Source of the DNA: Novosphingobium sp.
GTDB lineage: Bacteria; Pseudomonadota; Alphaproteobacteria; Sphingomonadales; Sphingomonadaceae
Reading direction: 5' to 3'
Assembly (NCBI RefSeq): GCF_039595395.1
Contig: NZ_JBCNLP010000001.1
Coordinates: 3,472,001 to 3,536,000, forward strand
DNA length: 64,000 nt
Shown here: piece by piece, positions 34,514 to 41,375 of the stretch
Numbering within the stretch: position 1 is the first letter of the stretch
How the letters are laid out: every line of letters begins with the position of its first letter
Translations under genes and position numbers: made by a program
Notes under the pieces: model-generated
What the model was told of the DNA's origin: nothing
Database searches by the model: none
Seen by the model: the letters and a program-made list of their open reading frames with translations, nothing else

Positions 34514-34527
34514 TGGCAACGTTTACA
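34514..34527. promoter_or_regulatory. LacI-type operator K3
   Basis: TGGCAACGTTTACA, a 14-bp imperfect palindrome with a central CG, in the 89-base gap between the divergent subunit-3 and permease genes. One bound repressor could control both operons. Confidence 0.7.
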
Positions 34528-34552
34528 AAAATATGGGGCAGAGGATCGGACC

Positions 34553-35773
34553 TTGTCAACAACAATACAAAAGATACGCCTTTTCAGCATGATGGCGCTG
34601 CAACTGGCCATCTGGGGGGCCTGGGCTCCCAAGCTGTTCCCCTATATGGGCATGCTGGGATTTTCCGCGTCACAGCAGGCTTTAGTGGGTTGTTGCTGGG
34701 GCATTGCCTCGGTGGTCGGCATTTTTTTCGCGAATCAATTCGCGGACCGCTATTTCGCCGCCGAACGCTTTCTGGCCGTCAGCCATGTAATCGGTGCCAT
34801 CTGCCTGTTCGGGGCGGCCTTCAGCACGCAGTTCCTGCCCTTTTTCCTGTTTTATCTGGCCTATAGCCTGGTCTATGTGCCCACCCTTTCGGTCAGCAAC
34901 ACCATCGCCTTTGCCGCGCTGAAGGATGGCAAAGATTTCGGCACGGTACGCGCGGGCGGCACGGTGGGCTGGATCATGGCGAGCTGGCCCTTCATCTTCA
35001 TCCTCGGCGCGCATTCCACCGCGGTGGACGTGCGGGCGATCTTCATCGTCTCGGCGGTGATCTCGCTGCTGCTGGCCGGTTTCTCGCTGACCCTGCCGCA
35101 CACCCCGCCGCAGAAGGGCAATGGTGTCGATTCGTTGGCCTGGCGCCGGGCGCTCGGCCTGTTGAAGAAGCCCTATGTCGCGGTGCTGTTCTTCGTCACC
35201 TTCATCGATTCGGTGGTGCATAACGGCTATTTCGTGATGTCCGACGCCTTCCTGACGAACCGCGTGGGGATTGCCGGCAATCTCTCGATGGTAGTGCTGT
35301 CGCTGGGGCAGGTCGCCGAAATCCTCACCATGCTGGTGCTGGGCAAGGTGCTGGTGAAGCTGGGCTGGCGCACCACGATGATCGTGGGCATCCTTGGCCA
35401 TGCCGCGCGCTTCCTCGCTTTCTCCTTTCTGGCCGACAGCATTCCCGCGATCATCGCGGTGCAGTTGCTGCATGGCATCTGCTACGCCTTCTTCTTCGCC
35501 ACGGTTTACATCTTCGTGGATGACGCTTTCCCCAAGGATGTCCGCTCCAGCGCGCAGGGCCTGTTCAACCTGCTGATTCTGGGCGTGGGCAACATGGTGG
35601 CCAGCTACGTCTTCCCCAACCTGATTGCCGCGCTCACCGGCGCGGATGGCAAGGTCGATTACCAGACGCTGTTCTATGTGCCCACCGGGCTGGCCCTGCT
35701 GGGCGCGCTGGTTCTTGCCTTTGCGTTTCACCCACCCACGGTCGCACCGGCCGGGTCTTTGGAGGATATCTGA
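34553..35773 (+). CDS. MFS permease, nucleoside:H+ symporter-like
   Basis: A twelve-helix permease of 406 residues close to the NHS family (MMALQLAIWGAWAPKLFPYM; SVSNTIAFAALKDGKDFGTVRAGG, of which the middle is the family hallmark). A TTG at 34553 with AGAGGA seven bases upstream gives the usual short N-terminus (STTIQKIRLF); no better ATG exists except MM at 34589. The next gene starts within its stop codon. In similar keto-sugar clusters such permeases import the oxidised glycoside or its product, which is the inferred role. Confidence 0.86.
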   Translation: MSTTIQKIRLFSMMALQLAIWGAWAPKLFPYMGMLGFSASQQALVGCCWGIASVVGIFFANQFADRYFAAERFLAVSHVIGAICLFGAAFSTQFLPFFLFYLAYSLVYVPTLSVSNTIAFAALKDGKDFGTVRAGGTVGWIMASWPFIFILGAHSTAVDVRAIFIVSAVISLLLAGFSLTLPHTPPQKGNGVDSLAWRRALGLLKKPYVAVLFFVTFIDSVVHNGYFVMSDAFLTNRVGIAGNLSMVVLSLGQVAEILTMLVLGKVLVKLGWRTTMIVGILGHAARFLAFSFLADSIPAIIAVQLLHGICYAFFFATVYIFVDDAFPKDVRSSAQGLFNLLILGVGNMVASYVFPNLIAALTGADGKVDYQTLFYVPTGLALLGALVLAFAFHPPTVAPAGSLEDI

Positions 35774-36744
35774 TGGCTTTTGAGATGAACCGCCGCAGCC
35801 TGCTCGCAGGCGCCATGGCTATGGGAGGTGTGGCCGGCGTTGCCGCCGCCACCCCGGCCTGGGCCGCCGCCCCCACCACGCCTTTCTTCAAGCGGATCAA
35901 CAAGCCGATCGGCATCCAGCTCTACACCATGGGCGAGGCCGCGCAGAAGGATCTGTCGGGCACCCTCACCCGTCTGGCCGCCACCGGCTACAAGGAGTTC
36001 GAGCTGCCCGGCCTCTATGGTCACAGCGCCAAGGATCTGCGCGCCGAGGGCGACAAGGCGGGCGTGAAATTCAGCTCGATCCATATGGGCCTGCCCAACC
36101 GCCTGCCCCCCGGCTCGCTGACGCTGATGAGCAGCCCGCAGGAGATCGCCGATGCGCTGGGCACGCTGGGCATCGGCAAGGCCGTGCTGCCCATCCCCCT
36201 GCTGCCCGATGACTGGAAGCCCGGCCCCGACCAGCGCGCCTCGCTGATCCAGGGGATCGAGGCGGGCGGGATCGACATGTGGAAGCGTATGGGCGACCTG
36301 CTCAACAAGCGCGCCGCCGCTTTGAAGCCGCATGGCATCGAACTGGGCTATCACAACCACAATATGGAATTCCGCCCGGTGGGCGGCACCACCGGCTGGG
36401 CCGTGCTGCTGAAAGAACTGGACCCCAACCTCGTGTTCCTCGAACTCGATCTGGGCTGGATCACGGCGGGCGGGCTCGACCCGGCGACGGAACTGCGTCG
36501 CCTCAAGGGCCGCGTGAAGATGGTTCACCTCAAGGACGTGAAGCCCACCACCAAGACCAACTATGCGCTGCAGCAGGACCCCTGCGAAGTGGGTCAGGGC
36601 AAGCTGAACTGGCATGCCATCCTGCCCGCCTGCGTGGCGGCCGGGGTGCAGCATTACTTCGTCGAGCAGGAACCGCCCTTCGCGCATGACCGTTTCGACT
36701 CGGTGAAGATGTCCTACGATTTCCTCTCGCGCTTCAAGGCCTGA
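35773..36744 (+). CDS. Tat-exported sugar isomerase/epimerase-like TIM barrel
   Basis: A 323-residue protein with a twin-arginine leader (NRRSLLAGAMAMGG...AWA) and an AP-endonuclease-2/xylose-isomerase-like barrel: IGIQLYTMGEAA, YKEFELPGLYGH, IELGYHNHNMEF (His metal ligands), LVFLELDLGWITAGG and VKMVHLKDVKP. Members of this fold act on 3-keto-sugars as lyases, hydratases or isomerases. The start ATG overlaps the permease stop (TGATG) with GGAGG upstream, so translation is coupled. Periplasmic location puts it next to the Tat-exported oxidase. Confidence 0.87.
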   Translation: MAFEMNRRSLLAGAMAMGGVAGVAAATPAWAAAPTTPFFKRINKPIGIQLYTMGEAAQKDLSGTLTRLAATGYKEFELPGLYGHSAKDLRAEGDKAGVKFSSIHMGLPNRLPPGSLTLMSSPQEIADALGTLGIGKAVLPIPLLPDDWKPGPDQRASLIQGIEAGGIDMWKRMGDLLNKRAAALKPHGIELGYHNHNMEFRPVGGTTGWAVLLKELDPNLVFLELDLGWITAGGLDPATELRRLKGRVKMVHLKDVKPTTKTNYALQQDPCEVGQGKLNWHAILPACVAAGVQHYFVEQEPPFAHDRFDSVKMSYDFLSRFKA

Positions 36745-36753
36745 GGACGTTTG

Positions 36754-36779
36754 CCGGGGGGCGTGCGGACGCTCCCCGG
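36754..36779 (+). other. Intercistronic hairpin
   Basis: CCGGGG(G)GCGT and ACGC(T)CCCCGG form a GC-rich stem in the 58-base gap between the two operon genes. It may set differential mRNA stability or partial termination. It has no T-tract. Confidence 0.5.
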
Positions 36780-36802
36780 TTCCTTTCAAGGAAAGTGATT
36801 TC

Positions 36803-37924
36803 ATGGCTTCACGCCGTTTACGCATGGGACTGATCGGCGGCGGGCCGGGGTCCTTCATCGGCCCGGTGCACCGCCTGGCCGCCGAGATGGACCGCGAGAT
36901 CGAGCTGGTCGCGGGCGCCTTTTCCAGCAGCGCGGAGAAATCGCGCGCGGCGGGCGAGAGCTATCGCATCGACCCGGCCCGCGCCTATCCCGACATCGCG
37001 ACGATGATCGCGCGAGAAACCGCGCGCGAGGATGGCATTGATTTCGTGGCGATCACCACGCCCAACCATATGCATCTGCCCGCCGCGCAAGCCGCGCTGG
37101 AGGCTGGTTTGGCGGTGATCTGCGACAAGCCCGCCACCACCACGCTGGCACAGGCGCATGAACTGGCCGCCATCGTCGAGAAGTCAGCAAAACCCTTTGC
37201 GCTGACCTACACCTATTCCGGCTATCCGCTGGTGCGCGAGGCACGGGCACGCGTGGCGGCGGGCGCTCTGGGCCCGATCCGCAAGGTGGTGGTCGAATAC
37301 CCGCAAGGCTGGCTGGCCAAGCCCGAAACCGGCAAGCAGGCCGAATGGCGCGGCGATCCTTCGCGCAGCGGCATCGGCGGCTGCGTGGCGGATATTGGCG
37401 TCCATGCCTTTCATCTGGCGGAATTTGTCACCGGCTTGAAGGTGACCCAAATTCTGGCCGATCTGGGCACGGTGGTGCCGGGTCGCCGGGTCGATGACGA
37501 TTGCCAGATCCTGCTGCGCTTTGAGAATGGTGCGCGCGGCGCGCTGCTCGCCTCGCAGATTTCGGTGGGCGAGCGCAACGGGCTGACGATCTGCATCTAT
37601 GGCGAAAAGGCCGGGCTGCGCTGGCGTCAGGAAGAGCCCAACCAGCTCTGGCTGTTCCATGAGAACGGCCGCAGCGAGCTGGTGCAGGCGGGCGATCCCG
37701 ATCTGGGCACCGATGCCCAGTGGGCCACCCGCACGCCGGGCGGCCACCCAGAGGGCTATCTGGAAGCCTTCGCCAATTTGTATCGCGATTTCGCGCGTTT
37801 GCTGCGCGGCGAGGAGGGCGCGTTGATCCCCGGCATCGCCGATGGTCTGCGCGGTATGGCTCTGATCGAAACGGCGGTTCATGCCAGCGCCAAGGGCGCG
37901 GGCTGGGTCGATTTCACGGTTTAA
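36803..37924 (+). CDS. Gfo/Idh/MocA-family oxidoreductase
   Basis: A 373-residue cytoplasmic protein with NAD(P) Rossmann fold (MGLIGGGPGSFIGPVHRLAA), the family signature CDKPATTTLAQAHEL with Lys in the catalytic place, and the C-terminal alpha/beta domain with GGCVADIGVHAFHLAEFV (catalytic Asp/His). Enzymes of this family oxidise or reduce C3 of free or glycosidic sugars. Placed between two isomerase-like genes, it most likely reduces a 3-keto-sugar to the normal sugar or the reverse. SD AAGGAAAG precedes the ATG. Confidence 0.88.
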   Translation: MASRRLRMGLIGGGPGSFIGPVHRLAAEMDREIELVAGAFSSSAEKSRAAGESYRIDPARAYPDIATMIARETAREDGIDFVAITTPNHMHLPAAQAALEAGLAVICDKPATTTLAQAHELAAIVEKSAKPFALTYTYSGYPLVREARARVAAGALGPIRKVVVEYPQGWLAKPETGKQAEWRGDPSRSGIGGCVADIGVHAFHLAEFVTGLKVTQILADLGTVVPGRRVDDDCQILLRFENGARGALLASQISVGERNGLTICIYGEKAGLRWRQEEPNQLWLFHENGRSELVQAGDPDLGTDAQWATRTPGGHPEGYLEAFANLYRDFARLLRGEEGALIPGIADGLRGMALIETAVHASAKGAGWVDFTV

Positions 37925-37935
37925 GGCGACACATC

Positions 37936-38991
37936 ATGCGAACCATCAAGGGGCCGGGTATCTTCCTGGCACAATTTCTGGGCGATACAGCGCCCTTCAA
38001 CACGCTGTCGGGTCTGGCCGACTGGGCGGCGGGTCTGGGTTACAAGGGTCTGCAGATCCCGGCTGACCCGCGCCTGTTCGATCTGGAGAAGGCCGCCGAC
38101 AGCCAGACCTATTGCGACGACATCAAGGGGATGCTGGCCGACAAGGGTCTGGAGATCACCGAGCTGTCGACCCATCTGCAGGGCCAGTTGGTGGCGGTGC
38201 ATCCGGCCTTCGATCCGCAATTCGATGGCTTTGCCGCGCCGCATGTGCGCGGCAATCCGGCGGCGCGTCAGGCATGGGCGGTCGAGCAGGTGAAGCTGGC
38301 GGCAGTCGCCTCACGCCGTCTGGGGCTGACCACGCATGCTAGCTTCTCCGGCGCGCTGGCGTGGCCCTATGTCTATCCCTGGCCGCAGCGTCCCGCCGGT
38401 CTGGTCGAAGACGCTTTCGATGAGCTGGCCCGCCGCTGGAAGCCGATCCTCGATGTCTTCGACGAGAATGGCGTCGATATCGGTTTCGAACTCCACCCCG
38501 GCGAAGACTTGCACGATGGCGTGACCTTCGAGATGTTCCTTGATCGCGTGGGCAATCATCCGCGCGCGAACATTCTCTATGACCCCAGCCATTTCGTGCT
38601 GCAGCATCTCGATTATCTGGCCTTTATCGACATCTATCACGAGCGCATCAAATGCTTCCATGTGAAGGATGCCGAGCTGCGCCCCAATGGCCGCAGCGGC
38701 GTCTATGGCGGCTATCAGAGCTGGGTGGACCGGCCCGGTCGTTTCCGCTCGCTGGGCGATGGCCAGGTCGATTTCACGCAGATCTTCAGCAAGATGGCGC
38801 AGTATGACTATGCCGGCTGGGCCGTGCTGGAGTGGGAATGCGCCCTCAAGCATCCCGAGGATGGTGCTGCGGAAGGCGCGCCCTTTATCGCGCAACATAT
38901 CATCCGCACCACGCCCCATGCCTTCGACGATTTCGCCAAATCCGGCGCCGATCGCGCGCTCAACCGGCGCCTGATGGGCTTCGGCGACTGA
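37936..38991 (+). CDS. Cytoplasmic sugar isomerase/epimerase-like TIM barrel
   Basis: A second barrel of the same fold, 351 residues, without a leader. Metal-site segments are visible: DIGFELHPGEDLHDG (Glu, His), NILYDPSHFVLQHLD (Asp, His), KCFHVKDAEL (His, Asp) and AVLEWECALKH (Glu). It begins 11 bases after the Gfo/Idh/MocA stop, so the three genes form an operon. Close relatives occur in keto-sugar and inositol-type clusters as epimerases, dehydratases or lyases. The exact reaction cannot be given from sequence. Confidence 0.87.
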   Translation: MRTIKGPGIFLAQFLGDTAPFNTLSGLADWAAGLGYKGLQIPADPRLFDLEKAADSQTYCDDIKGMLADKGLEITELSTHLQGQLVAVHPAFDPQFDGFAAPHVRGNPAARQAWAVEQVKLAAVASRRLGLTTHASFSGALAWPYVYPWPQRPAGLVEDAFDELARRWKPILDVFDENGVDIGFELHPGEDLHDGVTFEMFLDRVGNHPRANILYDPSHFVLQHLDYLAFIDIYHERIKCFHVKDAELRPNGRSGVYGGYQSWVDRPGRFRSLGDGQVDFTQIFSKMAQYDYAGWAVLEWECALKHPEDGAAEGAPFIAQHIIRTTPHAFDDFAKSGADRALNRRLMGFGD

Positions 38992-38998
38992 TCGTTCC

Positions 38999-39035
38999 GG
39001 CGCGGCCCATCGGCAGGGATCCGATGGGCCGCGCC
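38999..39035. terminator. Strong hairpin ending the operon
   Basis: GGCGCGGCCCATCGG and CCGATGGGCCGCGCC, perfect 15-bp arms around seven bases, start 7 bases after the stop codon. No T-tract follows; it probably ends or stabilises the operon mRNA. Confidence 0.65.
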
Positions 39036-39332
39036 CTGCACAAAACGAACCTTCCCCTGCCCGCGCCAAGCCTCCGACACCCGGCTGCCCACCGAGCGCG
39101 CGCACCCCACGCAAACCGCTGATCCTCAAGCCGTTCACACCAATCCGGCGCACAAAGGGCGGGATTTCACCGCGCCGTCACCCCGCATCCTCCAGCGGCA
39201 AGATCCGCGCGCTCCCCCGGCATCGCAGCGATACATTTCATGCAGGACGCCACCCGCGCCAGCCCTCATCCTGAGCACGCTGGACAGGCCCAAGCCTCCG
39301 GCCACGGTCCAATCCCGCATGAGGGCGCCGCT

Positions 39333-40256
39333 ATGCCTGTATCCCGTCGCAAGCTGGCCATCATGGCCCTCGGCCTTTCGCTGCCTTCGCCCCTTGTCGC
39401 GCAGGCCCAACCGGCGAGCACGGAACTGCCCGGCGCCCATGATCCCAACGCCATCCCCCTGATACCCCAGACGAAAACCCCGGATGCCGAGCAATGGGAA
39501 AGCTTCATGGACTCGCGCATCGTGCGCAATGTCACCGCGCCCACGCTCACGCCCTTTCTGCCCGATCCGGCCAAGGCCAATGGCGCCGCCGTGGTGGTCG
39601 CGCCGGGCGGGGCCTTCATGATGCTCTCGATCGACAATGAGGGCTATGATGTCGCGCGCTGGCTGGCGGCCCATGGCATCGCCGCTTTCGTGCTGAAATA
39701 TCGCCTGAAACCCACCCCGCGCGACACGCCCGCCTTTATGGGCCAGCTCGCCGCGCTGCTCGGCAATGCGGGCAAGACCAGCGACAACCTCTCCACCCCG
39801 CCCGAGGCTTTGGCCGATGCTCAGGCGGCGCTGCGGCTGGTGCGCCAGCGCGCCGCCGCATGGCATGTCGACCCGCATCGCGTTGGCCTGATGGGCTTTT
39901 CCGCCGGCGCCATGACCACGATCAGCACCGGCCTCGACCCGGACACAGCCAGCCGCCCCGACTTTATCGCCCCGATCTACGGCCCGCTCAGCACACGCGC
40001 CGTGCCCGCCGACGCCCCGCCGATGTTCACCGCCATGGCGATCGACGACCCCATCTTCGGCCACAGCGATCTTGGCTTCATCACCGCCTATCGCGCGGCG
40101 GGCCGCCCGGTGGAGGCGCATCTCTATGAAAGCGGCGGCCACGGTTTCGGCATGCGCAAACAGGGCAAGAGCAGCGATCTGTGGATCGAGCAATTCCTCG
40201 CCTGGGCGCAGGCCAGAGGTTTACTGACTCCCGGCCTGCTGACCCCAAAGCGCTGA
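39333..40256 (+). CDS. Exported alpha/beta-hydrolase, sugar esterase-like
   Basis: A 307-residue protein with leader (SRRKLAIMALGLSLPSPLVAQA, with a twin Arg). The alpha/beta-hydrolase core has the oxyanion segment VVVAPGGAFMML, the nucleophile elbow GFSAGAM, an acid in AIDDPIFG and the catalytic His in YESGGHGFGM. This is the acetyl-xylan-esterase-like/BD-FAE type. It likely removes acetyl or other ester groups from plant glycosides outside the cytoplasm. GAGGG precedes the ATG at 39333. It sits 32 bases before the rhamnose dehydrogenase gene. Confidence 0.85.
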   Translation: MPVSRRKLAIMALGLSLPSPLVAQAQPASTELPGAHDPNAIPLIPQTKTPDAEQWESFMDSRIVRNVTAPTLTPFLPDPAKANGAAVVVAPGGAFMMLSIDNEGYDVARWLAAHGIAAFVLKYRLKPTPRDTPAFMGQLAALLGNAGKTSDNLSTPPEALADAQAALRLVRQRAAAWHVDPHRVGLMGFSAGAMTTISTGLDPDTASRPDFIAPIYGPLSTRAVPADAPPMFTAMAIDDPIFGHSDLGFITAYRAAGRPVEAHLYESGGHGFGMRKQGKSSDLWIEQFLAWAQARGLLTPGLLTPKR

Positions 40257-40288
40257 TTTTCCATATTCCCACGCTCAGGAGAGCCTTG

Positions 40289-41053
40289 ATGACATTGCTG
40301 GCAGGTAAACGCGTTTTGATCACGGGCGGATCGACCGGCATCGGTGCCGCCGCCGCCGTGGAGGCCGCAAGGCAAGGCGCGGATGTGGCGATCAACTATG
40401 CCACCAGCGAGGACCGCGCGCAGCAGGTGATCGCCGACATTCAGGCCATGGGCCGCAAGGCGCTGGCCGTGCGGGGCGATGTGGCCGATCCCGACACCGC
40501 TCAGGACTTCATCGCCCGCGCGGTCGAGGCCTTTGGCGGGGTGGATGTCTTTGTGAACAATGCGGGCATCTGCCCGTTCCATGCCCTGCTCGACATGCCG
40601 GTGGCGGTGGTGGAGCGCACCTTCCGCGTCAATCTGCATGGCGCCTATTACATGGTGCAGGCCGCCGCCAATCAGATGGTGAAGCAGGGCCATGGCGGGG
40701 CGATTGTCGCGGTGTCCTCGATCTCCGCGCTGGTGGGCGGCGAGTTCCAGACGCATTACACCCCCACCAAGGCGGGCGTCCATTCGCTGATGCAGAGCGC
40801 GGCCATCGCCCTTGGCAAGCACAACATCCGCTGCAATTCGGTGCTGCCCGGCACGATCCTGACCGAGATCAACCGCGAGGATCTGGCCGATCTCGACAAG
40901 CGCCGCCGCATGGAGGCGCGCGTGCCGCTGGGCCGTCTGGGCGAGGCCGAGGATCTGGCCGGGCCGATCATCTTCCTCGCCTCGGATATGGCGCAATATG
41001 TCACCGGCGCGGCGCTGCTGGTCGATGGCGGGGCCTTTGTGAACCTGCAATAG
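40289..41053 (+). CDS. L-rhamnose 1-dehydrogenase (SDR family)
   Basis: The 254-residue SDR has the cofactor motif TGGSTGIGAA, NNAG, catalytic SSISALVGG...YTPTK (Ser, Tyr, Lys) and the C-terminus VTGAALLVDGGAFVNLQ. The segments NNAGICPFHALLDMP and the FVNLQ end are those I remember for the L-rhamnose 1-dehydrogenases of Azotobacter and Sphingomonas, which start the non-phosphorylative rhamnose route by making L-rhamnono-lactone. The nearby GH106 rhamnosidase supports this. AGGAG precedes the ATG. A closely related sugar dehydrogenase (for example for L-fucose) is the main alternative. Confidence 0.85.
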   Translation: MTLLAGKRVLITGGSTGIGAAAAVEAARQGADVAINYATSEDRAQQVIADIQAMGRKALAVRGDVADPDTAQDFIARAVEAFGGVDVFVNNAGICPFHALLDMPVAVVERTFRVNLHGAYYMVQAAANQMVKQGHGGAIVAVSSISALVGGEFQTHYTPTKAGVHSLMQSAAIALGKHNIRCNSVLPGTILTEINREDLADLDKRRRMEARVPLGRLGEAEDLAGPIIFLASDMAQYVTGAALLVDGGAFVNLQ

Positions 41054-41375
41054 GTTTGTTCCGGGCGGCGGCGCATGTCGTCGCCCATTTTCCCAATATA
41101 TGGCAAAACTTCGCTAAGCTGCTGCAATAATGGCAAGCATTCATAGGCCCATCTTGCGCCGAAAATTTGTTGCAAGCCAGCAACACCAAGCATTCAATCC
41201 AAAACACGTTCATTTTTGTGCATGCGATGACAGTTTCGTGCAGGATGCTCCATGCCCTCCTCTGTACTTCGTATCGCAATGTACAGAATTGCATCGCTCC
41301 GTATCAGGCGAGCCATTCTGGTCACATGACGCAAGCCGATGACGGTCAACAGAACCGCATCCGCAGGGAGGGATT
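41054..41375. other. Control region before the rhamnoside TonB receptor
   Basis: There is no gene in this 322-base, AT-richer stretch. A GC-rich hairpin just after the dehydrogenase stop (about 41,063-41,087) may end that transcript. An inverted repeat CTGTAC (41262-41267) and GTACAG (41281-41286), with 13 bases between, lies about 90 bases before the receptor start and is a candidate operator or part of the promoter. Confidence 0.5.
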
